Of a stretch of DNA of 44,931 nucleotides, positions 1 through 8,871 are shown in pieces. Source of the stretch: an uncultured beta proteobacterium (lineage in GTDB: Bacteria; Pseudomonadota; Gammaproteobacteria; Burkholderiales; Burkholderiaceae_C); contig CAIQYP010000219.1 in assembly GCA_903876045.1 (NCBI GenBank), positions 1 through 44,931 on the forward strand. Reading direction: 5' to 3'. Both the position numbers and the translations under genes were made by a program. The notes below the pieces were generated by a model, which saw only the letters and a list, made by a program, of their open reading frames with translations, did not search any database and had not been told where the DNA came from. The stretch's first letter is position 1, and the number at the start of each line of letters is the position of its first letter.

Positions 1-31
1 CTCTAGTGCCCATTTCAGTGGCAGCTGTGGC

Positions 32-1439
<1,408 letters not shown>

Positions 1440-1449
1440 TTAGTGGATT

Positions 1450-1572
1450 TCAAGGAAGGGCCACTTCTGTAAGACACTGCTCCAGAATGTCCAAGGCATC
1501 GTCCATTTGTGGCTTTGTAGTTATCAGTGGATGAGTGAGGGTAAGCACATTGCCCAAATTGAAGCGGGTGTC
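1450..1572 (-). pseudogene. C-terminal remnant of a class III aminotransferase
   Basis: Between the NUDIX stop codon and phnA the minus strand reads RFNLGNVLTLTHPLITTK and then MDDALDILEQCL before a TGA at 1450-1452. This is the characteristic C-terminal segment of class III (ornithine-type) PLP aminotransferases. The frame is closed at its upstream end by tandem TAG-TAA at 1573-1578, and that TAG is the stop of the NUDIX gene. Only about 40 codons remain, with no start codon. Phosphonate clusters often encode a class III PLP enzyme (PbfA, an ammonia lyase acting on hydroxylated aminoethylphosphonate) next to phnA-type genes, so this may be its last relic. That identity is inference; the family call comes from the sequence itself. 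Confidence 0.7.
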
Positions 1573-1575
1573 TTA

Positions 1576-2304
1576 CTACTCTCCTGACTTAAACATTCTG
1601 GGAAAAGTCGTAGCTAGTTGCCGGTCTTTGATTCGATAGGACATGGCCACTCGTCCCTGCACGCCATCAGTCATTCCTGACTCTTCAAGAAAGTTCGCGT
1701 CCAGCATCCGCTTGCGAAAAGCACTTTTGTCCATCGCACGACCGAGCACAACTTCATAGGATTTTTGCAATTGTGGCAACGTAAATGGCTCGCTCAAAAG
1801 AAAGGCCGGGAGTGATGTGTATTCCACCTTACTGCGCAGCCTGACGACGGCTGCATTCAGAATCTGTTTGTGATCGAATGCCAGGCGCTTGCGCAAAGCC
1901 TCTTCCACGGGAAACCATTGCGATTCCAGAGATGGGGCTGACGTTTCAGCGTCAGCAACTTCTGGTACTTGAATCAGCGCAAAGTATGCGTGCGTTGCGG
2001 ACCACCCGCGCGGATCCCGGCTCTCGTCTCCCCAACTGCCGAGTTGCTCCAAATAGGGTGTCGTAACACCTGTCTTGGCCTTCAGTTTGCGCACGGCGCA
2101 CTCAAAGAGCGAACTGTCCTGCTTCACGTCTACAAAACCTCCCGGGAGAGCCCATTGGCCTGGAAAGGGGTCCTGCGGGTCGGATAGCCTGCGCACAAGT
2201 AGCACGGTCAGTGTGTCGTTGCGAAGCGCAAATATTGCGACGTCCACGGTTACAAGCGGGCGATCAAAAGTTGCCATGGTAGATGCTGTACCGATTTTTT
2301 TCAT
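1576..2304 (-). CDS. NrtR-like transcriptional regulator (NUDIX domain plus winged helix)
   Basis: This 242-residue protein has an N-terminal NUDIX fold (about residues 15-150) and a C-terminal winged-helix region (about 160-235). The NUDIX box begins LPGGFVDV but is degenerate: the usual REUxEExG stretch reads RKLKAKTGV and the preceding Glu is replaced, with about two extra residues between the halves. The following PYLEQL and RDPRGWSATHAYFAL segments are typical of NrtR-like repressors, which sense NAD-related metabolites and have often lost hydrolase activity. The ATG start at 2304 is supported by AAGGG six bases upstream. The gene is divergent from an SPFH/NAD-kinase-like pair, and two palindromes lie between them, so it probably regulates itself and that pair. 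A catalytic role is unlikely from the motif but not excluded. Confidence 0.85.
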   Translation of the reverse strand: MKKIGTASTMATFDRPLVTVDVAIFALRNDTLTVLLVRRLSDPQDPFPGQWALPGGFVDVKQDSSLFECAVRKLKAKTGVTTPYLEQLGSWGDESRDPRGWSATHAYFALIQVPEVADAETSAPSLESQWFPVEEALRKRLAFDHKQILNAAVVRLRSKVEYTSLPAFLLSEPFTLPQLQKSYEVVLGRAMDKSAFRKRMLDANFLEESGMTDGVQGRVAMSYRIKDRQLATTFPRMFKSGE

Positions 2305-2328
2305 AAGAGCCCTTGACTTCGTGAATTA

Positions 2329-2371
2329 CGGTTGTACTATACAACTTATAAACGGTTGTACAGTACAACCG
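2329..2371. promoter_or_regulatory. Tandem palindromic operators in a divergent promoter
   Basis: The 83-bp gap between the NUDIX regulator and the SPFH gene contains two copies of the same palindrome, 24 bp apart centre to centre. The site at 2353-2371 is a perfect palindrome about one central base (CGGTTGTAC-A-GTACAACCG). The site at 2329-2347 shares the left arm (CGGTTGTAC) and has a slightly degenerate right arm. A plausible promoter toward the SPFH gene has TTGACT at 2313-2318 and TATACA at 2338-2343 with a 19-bp spacer, so its -10 lies inside the first palindrome. Position and symmetry make these the likely binding sites of the adjacent NrtR-like protein, which is an inference. Confidence 0.75.
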
Positions 2372-2387
2372 TATCCAGGAGTGAGCC

Positions 2388-3437
2388 ATGCTCGGAGTCA
2401 AATTCATCAAAGCCCAGCCAACAGTGCACCTGATGCAATTCCGCAAAGGTCGCATAGTCCGGGAGGGCGCCGGACTTTCATTCTTCTACTACGCACCCAG
2501 TAGTTCGGTGGTCGCTGTTCCCATCGCCAGTCAGGACAGCGGGTTCATGCTGGAACTGGTGACAGCAGATTTTCAGAACGTCACGGTCCAGGGCCAGGTG
2601 AGTTTTCGGGTTAGTAACCCTCAATGCATTGCGGCCTTAATGGACTTCTCGTTGCAGCCCAACGGCGAGGGCTACGCCTCCCAAGATCCCCAACTGCTGA
2701 CCGAGCGGGTTGCCATGCAGGTCAAAGTCATTGTTCAGCAAGCCGTGCAGGCTTTGGATCTGAAGGCGGCCCTCAAGGCCTCCGCCGCAATTGCCCGTGC
2801 CGCACAAGAGCAGTTAGGAAATCAAACGGAAATTGCGGCTCTGGGGCTGCAGATTCTGGGCGTTGCTATCGTTGCCATCAAGCCGGTGCCTGATATTGCA
2901 CGGGCACTGGAAGCCACTGCCAGGGAATCCAACTTGAAGGCTGCAGATGACGCCATCTACCTTCGCCGCATGGCCTCAGTCCAGAACGAACGCGCCATTC
3001 GACAAAATGAGCTGGATACCGAAATTGCCGTGGAACAAAAGAAGCGCCAGATCCAGGAAACGCAAATGGAGGCCAAAGCTGTCGTCATGCGCCGGCAAAA
3101 CGAACTGCGCGGTGAGCAAATGTCTTCGGATATTGAGTTGGAGCAGCGGCGCAAGGACCTTGTGCTGGGTCAGGCCGACAATATCCGCCAACTTGCGGAA
3201 GCAGAGGCGCACAAGGTGAGCAGCCTGATGCAAGCCTTTGACAAAGTGGATCCGCGGGTGGTACAGGCTCTCGCTGCGACCGGCATGCAGCCGGGTCAGC
3301 TGATAGCCCAGGCGTTTGGCAACATCGCCCAAAATGCCGAACGCATTGGGCAGCTCAATGTCTCCCCCGAGTTGCTGAATTCCCTGATGCAGGGGATGTC
3401 GCCAAAACTTGGCATCGCGCGCAAAGGTGAAGTATGA
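2388..3437 (+). CDS. SPFH/band-7 (stomatin-like) domain protein
   Basis: This 349-residue protein has a band-7/SPFH domain over about residues 5-190, including a stretch resembling the stomatin core (VTADFQNVTVQGQVSFRV). A long charged, Glu/Gln/Arg-rich coiled coil follows (about 195-275), then a hydrophobic and Asn/Gln-rich tail. There is no obvious transmembrane helix or signal peptide at the N-terminus, unlike most stomatins and prohibitins, so membrane attachment, if any, must be peripheral or through a partner. The start is supported by AGGAG about seven bases upstream. The stop overlaps the next start in an ATGA, indicating translational coupling with the NAD-kinase-like gene. SPFH proteins generally build membrane-associated oligomeric scaffolds; the cargo here is unknown. 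Confidence 0.85.
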   Translation: MLGVKFIKAQPTVHLMQFRKGRIVREGAGLSFFYYAPSSSVVAVPIASQDSGFMLELVTADFQNVTVQGQVSFRVSNPQCIAALMDFSLQPNGEGYASQDPQLLTERVAMQVKVIVQQAVQALDLKAALKASAAIARAAQEQLGNQTEIAALGLQILGVAIVAIKPVPDIARALEATARESNLKAADDAIYLRRMASVQNERAIRQNELDTEIAVEQKKRQIQETQMEAKAVVMRRQNELRGEQMSSDIELEQRRKDLVLGQADNIRQLAEAEAHKVSSLMQAFDKVDPRVVQALAATGMQPGQLIAQAFGNIAQNAERIGQLNVSPELLNSLMQGMSPKLGIARKGEV

Positions 3438-4402
3438 GCAACACAGTTCCAATGGCCCGGCCTGGCGGGGTCGAGCGCAAGGTAGTGCTGATAACGCGCC
3501 GCACGCGACTGGAGGAACTGGTCGCACGGCACAACACGCTTGCACAGGCGAAGTTCTATATCGAGCACCTGGGTGCTGAATTTGGCGACTACCTGATGGA
3601 AAACGAAGCCTACTCCCACAGTCTGCGCGTCGCCGTTCAGACCCTGCAGGAGTGGGGTCGATACCAGATGCTGGATCGCTCCATGCTTTCCAACTTCGTA
3701 TTCTCTGCGTCTGACATCGTGGTTGCACTCGGCCAGGACGGACTCGTTGCCAACATCCTCAAGTATTTGAATGGTCAACCCCTCGTGGGCATCAACCCGG
3801 AGCAGGGTCGATGGGATGGCATCCTGTTGCCGTTTGAGGCCAAAGATTTGCGTCGGGTGTTGCCCGAGGTGGCAGCAGATCGGCGCGGCATCAAGTCTGT
3901 GACCATGGCAAAGGCAACGTTGTCAGATGGACAGTCTCTCGTAGCAGTCAATGACCTGTTCATTGGTCCACGTAGCCACTCATCTGCACTGTACGAAATT
4001 AGTTACGACGGAAAAACAGAATTTCAGTCCTCATCAGGGTTAATTGTGTCGACCGGGCTGGGATCAACGGCCTGGATAAAAAGTGTCGTAACCGGGTCTT
4101 TGGCAATTGCCCGCTCCATGGGGATGGCCAATCAGAAAAGTGATCGCTATCGGTATGAACCGATGCCCTGGGATTCTCCGACACTCGAGTTTGCAGTGCG
4201 AGAACCCTTTCCCAGCCGGACCTCAAAGGCATCACTGATATACGGCCAATTTGGAAGCAATGAGCCTTTGCGAATTCGATCGCGCATGCCTGAAGCCGGT
4301 GTAATTTTTTCAGACGGCATCGAATCAGACTTCCTTCGCTTCACCGCTGGAATGGAGGCAATAGTGTCGATCTCTCCAGTGCAAGGGCGACTAGTTTATT
4401 GA
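3434..4402 (+). CDS. NAD-kinase-fold protein with divergent nucleotide motif
   Basis: This 322-residue protein resembles the NAD kinase / diacylglycerol-kinase-like fold. Three motifs can be aligned by eye: VVALGQDGLVAN at about 96-107 in place of the family GGDGT motif, VNDLFIG at about 172-178 in place of the NE/D motif, and STGLGSTAW at about 206-214, close to the family TGSTAY motif. The first motif has Gln and Leu where NAD kinases have Gly and Thr, so phosphoryl transfer to NAD cannot be assumed. It is longer than ordinary bacterial NAD kinases (about 290-300 residues) and is unlikely to be the housekeeping enzyme. It is translationally coupled to the SPFH gene by ATGA overlap. Together with the NrtR-like regulator this suggests a role linked to NAD metabolites (inference). 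Confidence 0.75.
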   Translation: MSNTVPMARPGGVERKVVLITRRTRLEELVARHNTLAQAKFYIEHLGAEFGDYLMENEAYSHSLRVAVQTLQEWGRYQMLDRSMLSNFVFSASDIVVALGQDGLVANILKYLNGQPLVGINPEQGRWDGILLPFEAKDLRRVLPEVAADRRGIKSVTMAKATLSDGQSLVAVNDLFIGPRSHSSALYEISYDGKTEFQSSSGLIVSTGLGSTAWIKSVVTGSLAIARSMGMANQKSDRYRYEPMPWDSPTLEFAVREPFPSRTSKASLIYGQFGSNEPLRIRSRMPEAGVIFSDGIESDFLRFTAGMEAIVSISPVQGRLVY

Positions 4403-4875
4403 TTGACCTGAAACCTAGGTTGCCCAATCTCCTGCCCCTCTCCACTTGTTGCGTCTGTCTTGAACCAAGGCCCCTTCCCTCCACCGGAGTTACCCAGCTT
4501 CGTCAGTACTACGGACCTATCCACCACCCCACGAAGCCTGGCCTGTCTGCCACCGGCATCCAGTCATTGACCTGCAGCAGGGATGCTAACCAACTTAGCG
4601 ATAACACAAAAAGTACTGCTGAGTGGTGGTATTTCGTACTGTGCTTCCCGTCGATGGTGCGGAGATAAATCAATAAGCAAAATGTTGACCTGCATCAGGT
4701 TGTTTAACCATTGAGGTCATTGTCAGAATCTCATTGACATGAGATCCTGCTTGCTTGGGCCGCAAGTGCAGAACGGGATATCACTAAGTGGATTCGCACC
4801 GCTTTTGAAAACATCAAGAACACTTAGGCCAGGTGACGATTTTGATTCCCTAGGTAGGGTCCCACTTTGCACACG
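4403..4875. other. Intergenic region without a convincing gene
   Basis: No gene is supported in these 473 bases. A plus-strand open frame at 4399-4668 contains LPSTGVTQLRQYYGPIHHPT. Similar strings recur, as I remember them, in dispersed spurious predicted proteins of many bacteria, so the stretch may be a relic of a conserved non-coding or mobile sequence rather than a gene. Downstream sequence (4670-4875) is AT-richer and shows no clear promoter consensus before the GGDEF-EAL gene; a CCTAGGTAGGG stretch lies about 15 bases upstream of its ATG. Confidence 0.35.
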
Positions 4876-7680
4876 ATGAAAAGAATAATTCTCGCCAGTT
4901 TTCAGTCTAGCTCGCTAAAGACACGAGTTACTCTGTTCACGTTGGCGATTTTCATTAGCAGCATATGGACCTTGGCCATTTATGCGAGTCATACATTGCG
5001 CCAGGACATGCAACGACTTCTCGGCGAGCAACAATTCTCGTCGGTTTCACTCCTTGCAAAAGAAGTCAACCAGCAGTTGAACGAGCGTTTTAGTGCCCTG
5101 AAAGTTGTCGCTGGGCAACTTGCGCCTGCCGTGATCGCTGACGTCGGTGCGGCACAAAGTTTTCTGGATTCAAATCTGACTTTGCAAGGGCATTTCAACG
5201 GCGGAATTACGATTTTGCGCCAAGACGGCACCGCGATCGCGGATGTTCCTCGGACGGCTGGACGCGTCGGTATTAACTTTGGTGATACGGAGGTCACCGC
5301 TTCGGCGCTTCGGGGCCTGGCCAACATCAGCCGTCCGATGATGGGCAAGTCGACCAAAGCACCACTGATCGTGATGTCGGTCCCGATTCATGCGTCCGAC
5401 GGCCACGTGATTGGTGCCATATCAGGCGTGATCAATCTGGGCCAGCCCAACTTTCTGGATTTGGTGACTGACAGCAGATACGGCAAGACAGGAGGGTATC
5501 TACTTGATGCACCGCAGTACCGGGTCATTGTCACTGCGACTGACAAGTCCCGCGTCATGGCACCGCTGCCGCCCCCAGGCATCAATCCCCTGATCGATCG
5601 TTTTGTTGATGGCTATGACGGCTACATCGTGGGAAACAGTCCCTTAGGGGTGGAGGTTCTGGCATCAGCCAAACGCGTGCCAGTCACTGGTTGGTACTTG
5701 GTGGCCCAACTGCCCACTAACGAGGCATTTGCACCGATCGTTGACATGCAGAAACGGATGTTGGCGGCAACCATCCTTCTTACTTCGTTGGCAGCCGGAT
5801 TGACATGGTGGATGTTAAGACGCGAACTCTCGCCCCTGTTCACAGCGGTAAAGGCGCTCGCATCTGCTGCAGGAGGCAGCGAGCGTGTGGAACCCTTACC
5901 TATCTCTCGGCAAGATGAAATTGGTGAGCTCATCGCGAGCTTCAACCGATTACTTCAAAAACTAGACGATCGCGAATCCGCCCTGCGTGACAGCGAGGAG
6001 CGACATCGAACTCTCGTGGAATGGTCGCCAGAGGCCATCGCTGTTTATCGTAAAGGTCGACTGGTCTATGCTAATCCAGTAGCCATCAAGTTGTTCGGCT
6101 CGCAAGGTCGCGGCGAGCTATTGGGCAGGGAAGTAATGGAGTTCGTGCATCCGGACTTCCGACAGAAAGTGGCTGCAGTGATGGAGTCCGCAACCGGGGC
6201 CAATCTCATGCCCACAGCCCTCGAGGGTAAATTCTGCAAATTGGATGGAACCGCAATGGACTTGGAGATTCAAAGTCGATTGATCATCTTTGACGGTTCG
6301 AGCGGTATCTATTTGGCGATGCGCGATGTTACGGCCAGCAAGCAGGCAAAACGCGAAATTGAAACGCTTGCCTTCTTCGATACGCTCACTGGTTTGCCCA
6401 ATCGGCGACTTCTGATTGACCGACTGGAACAAGCCCTTGCGGCCAGTTCTCGCCACAATCGCGATGGCGCACTACTCTTTATCGACTTAGACAACTTTAA
6501 AAACCTGAACGACACGTTAGGGCACGATCAAGGCGATATTTTGTTGCAACAGGTGGGCCGCCGCTTGAGCGAATGTATGCGAGAGGGCGATACTGTCGCC
6601 CGCTTTGGCGGCGATGAATTTGTAGTAATTCTGGAAGATCTCAGCGAAAACGCCGAGGACGCCGCTGCGCAAGCTGAAGTTGTAGGAGAAAAGATTCGCA
6701 CGTCTCTGGGACAAACCTATCAACTTCCTGCGCGTGAGTACCACACCACGCCCAGTATTGGAATAACACTTTTCAGTGACCATGAGGAAACGGTCGCGGA
6801 GTTGCTGCGTCGCGCCGATTTGGCGATGTACCAAGCAAAGGAAGCTGGTCGCAACATGCTCAGATTCTTTGATCCAGCCATGCAAGCCGTCATTTCGGCG
6901 CGCCAGGACCTTCAAAACGATCTCTACACGGGGATCGCCGAGAATCAGTTCTGTCTTTACTACCAGCCTCAAGTCACAGGGGAGCAGCACTTGATCGGTG
7001 CCGAAGCACTTCTGCGTTGGCAGCATCCGCTAAAAGGGAATATCCCCCCAAGCGACTTCATTGCGCTGGCGGAGACATCAGGACTGATTGTTCCGATTGG
7101 TAAATGGGTGCTTGAGACGGCTTGTCTCCAGTTAGCGACATGGGCCATTCAGGAAGGAAGGGATCACTTGACCATTTCCGTGAACGTTAGCGCCCGTCAA
7201 TTTCATCAGGAAGACTTTGTTGACATGGTTATTGATGTCCTTAAAACAACCGGGGCGAGACCTCATCGACTCAAGTTGGAGTTGACGGAGAGCCTGCTGG
7301 CCACTGATGTTGCTAGCCTCATCCACAAGATGAATGAGCTTAAGTCAGTTGGGGTGGGATTTTCAATGGACGATTTCGGTACAGGCTACTCTTCGCTTTC
7401 CTATTTGAAGCTGCTTCCTCTGGATCAACTCAAGATAGATCAGAGCTTTGTCAGAGACATACTGATAGACCCCAACGATGCTGCGATCGCCAAAATGGTC
7501 ATCGTATTGGCAGAGAGCTTGGGGTTGGCTGTAATAGCTGAGGGCGTAGAAACACAAGCGCAGAGGCGCGTTCTAGCTGATCAAGGTTGCGATACTTACC
7601 AAGGTTATCTTTTCGGCCGACCAGTGCCCATCGGTGAGTTTGAAACCATCTGTGGCTCGCTGCAGACCATGATATTTTGA
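4876..7680 (+). CDS. Membrane dCache-HAMP-PAS-GGDEF-EAL protein (c-di-GMP turnover)
   Basis: About 934 residues from the ATG at 4876; a TTG three codons earlier is also possible. Architecture: transmembrane helix at about 16-38, a periplasmic double-Cache sensor to about 290, a second helix (TILLTSLAAGLTWWML), HAMP, PAS at about 378-490, GGDEF and EAL. The diguanylate cyclase site is intact (RFGGDEFVV) and is preceded by REGD five residues upstream, matching the RxxD inhibitory site. The phosphodiesterase domain has GAEALLRWQHP, LTESLL, DDFGTGYSS, KIDQSF and EGVET, so both activities look possible. The ligand of the Cache domain cannot be read from sequence. It is a clear paralogue of the gene at 38027-40855 (shared LGEQQFS and NPYGKTGGY/RYGKTGGY segments). 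No terminator is visible after it. Confidence 0.94.
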   Translation: MKRIILASFQSSSLKTRVTLFTLAIFISSIWTLAIYASHTLRQDMQRLLGEQQFSSVSLLAKEVNQQLNERFSALKVVAGQLAPAVIADVGAAQSFLDSNLTLQGHFNGGITILRQDGTAIADVPRTAGRVGINFGDTEVTASALRGLANISRPMMGKSTKAPLIVMSVPIHASDGHVIGAISGVINLGQPNFLDLVTDSRYGKTGGYLLDAPQYRVIVTATDKSRVMAPLPPPGINPLIDRFVDGYDGYIVGNSPLGVEVLASAKRVPVTGWYLVAQLPTNEAFAPIVDMQKRMLAATILLTSLAAGLTWWMLRRELSPLFTAVKALASAAGGSERVEPLPISRQDEIGELIASFNRLLQKLDDRESALRDSEERHRTLVEWSPEAIAVYRKGRLVYANPVAIKLFGSQGRGELLGREVMEFVHPDFRQKVAAVMESATGANLMPTALEGKFCKLDGTAMDLEIQSRLIIFDGSSGIYLAMRDVTASKQAKREIETLAFFDTLTGLPNRRLLIDRLEQALAASSRHNRDGALLFIDLDNFKNLNDTLGHDQGDILLQQVGRRLSECMREGDTVARFGGDEFVVILEDLSENAEDAAAQAEVVGEKIRTSLGQTYQLPAREYHTTPSIGITLFSDHEETVAELLRRADLAMYQAKEAGRNMLRFFDPAMQAVISARQDLQNDLYTGIAENQFCLYYQPQVTGEQHLIGAEALLRWQHPLKGNIPPSDFIALAETSGLIVPIGKWVLETACLQLATWAIQEGRDHLTISVNVSARQFHQEDFVDMVIDVLKTTGARPHRLKLELTESLLATDVASLIHKMNELKSVGVGFSMDDFGTGYSSLSYLKLLPLDQLKIDQSFVRDILIDPNDAAIAKMVIVLAESLGLAVIAEGVETQAQRRVLADQGCDTYQGYLFGRPVPIGEFETICGSLQTMIF

Positions 7681-7945
7681 AGAGAAGGGTGCAACCATTG
7701 TCCAGTTATGAATTTCTCAGGATGTATTTAGAATGGATGTCTGAACCAAAAAGCACGATTTCACCTTTGTCTCGTTTAACGTATGGCATCGATAGTTGAA
7801 GCATTCTTGAATAGTAGTTATGTGGCACTCAACGGCTTACGAATTAGAAGGTGAATTGTTGCTGCAAATATCCGGGGTAAACAAAGTCATCGATCTGAAT
7901 CCGCGTCGAAGTAGATAAATCAACAGGCACTGAAGTAGAAAATCC

Positions 7946-8515
7946 ATGTTTTGGTTCGGAAAGAATAAGACCCAAAGTAGAGAACCGGTGGTGGCAAGCC
8001 GGGTTTCGGTAGTCACGCCCGCCGCATCGGTTGTCCATCGCGATCTAGTGAGGATGAAACTTAGAAAAGTTCTGAAAGCGTATGGCGTGCCTCCCCATTG
8101 GGTTACCTGCGAGGTGGTGCCGGTGGAAGCATCAGCGGGGATACTGCGCTTTCAGCTAATTCTTACTATGACAAAGTGGAATGCGCAGTTGTTGCGGTAC
8201 ACCTTGACGCTGCAACAAAAATTGCTGCTATCTATTGAAGAATATCTGCCGAAATCTGATCGGACTGAATTTAGGGTGAGTTGGACGTTTGCTCCGTCGT
8301 GCAATCCCCCAGAGCTGGAAATTACCAATTCCGCCAGTTGGGTGGAGTCCGAACCAGCTGGTGATGGACTGAGCAAACTATTCGATCGCAGAAAGGCACC
8401 TCGCTCACCAAGTCGTTCGAGCCAGTTACCTGGGCGCGGTGAATTGAAGGGACACGACAATGGCGATCAGGAAGATGAAGATTTTGCCAAGACTGCCATC
8501 TCCCCCCTTCGTTAG
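7946..8515 (+). CDS. Hypothetical protein, unrecognised
   Basis: A 189-residue frame with no family I recognise. The N-terminus is MFWFGKNK, followed by a low-complexity Val/Ala/Ser linker. A central mixed segment (about 35-135) has several hydrophobic beta-like stretches (ILRFQLILTM, ELEITNSASW). The C-terminal 50 residues are charged and probably disordered, ending in an acidic DNGDQEDEDF run. There is no signal peptide or transmembrane helix. The upstream ribosome site is weak. It lies on the same strand between the GGDEF-EAL gene and the roadblock/ODP cassette, 265 bases after the former and 356 before the latter. It might belong to the cassette, but nothing in the sequence proves that. 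The base composition is slightly lower in GC than the housekeeping genes. Confidence 0.55.
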   Translation: MFWFGKNKTQSREPVVASRVSVVTPAASVVHRDLVRMKLRKVLKAYGVPPHWVTCEVVPVEASAGILRFQLILTMTKWNAQLLRYTLTLQQKLLLSIEEYLPKSDRTEFRVSWTFAPSCNPPELEITNSASWVESEPAGDGLSKLFDRRKAPRSPSRSSQLPGRGELKGHDNGDQEDEDFAKTAISPLR

Positions 8516-8871
8516 GCCGATCCCGCACCCGCAAACCTGCGCATCACCATGGCAATGGCATTGCTGGTGCATTTGATAGCACCAGTCGCGATTCGGGAAA
8601 TGGCTGACAGAACAATATTTCGAAACATTTAGTTACGTGCTGATTCGGTATCCCCGGGCATACCAATTCACAATGTAAAAAAATGCTGGATTCTGTAACC
8701 CTCTCGGAATAAGTTACGGTTATCCTTGTTGAACATCCAAGGGCATCTCGCAAGGCGAGTAGCTCTCGTTCATGCGAGGTCTTTTGTGAATGTTCAGCTC
8801 AAAATCGGTCGGATTCTTCAGCACGGGCAAAGCGCAGCTTGGTCGGGCCACGACCGCCGGGCTAGTGGCCT
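8516..8871. other. Intergenic leader of the roadblock/ODP cassette
   Basis: I find no convincing gene in these 356 bases. A short hairpin (CTCGC-aag-GCGAG) lies at 8747-8759 without a T-run. A plus-strand 33-codon frame at 8790-8891 (starting MFSSKSVGFF) overlaps the start of the next gene out of frame. It may be a small upstream frame coupled to that gene or chance; it resembles no family I know. The promoter of the cassette probably lies here, but no strong -35/-10 pair stands out. Confidence 0.3.

Noticed and set aside
4399-4668. Plus-strand 89-codon frame after the NAD-kinase-like gene
   Set aside because: The composition (Pro/Ser/Thr/Cys-rich) and its resemblance to dispersed spurious predictions argue against a real protein; kept only as a possible relic of a conserved element.
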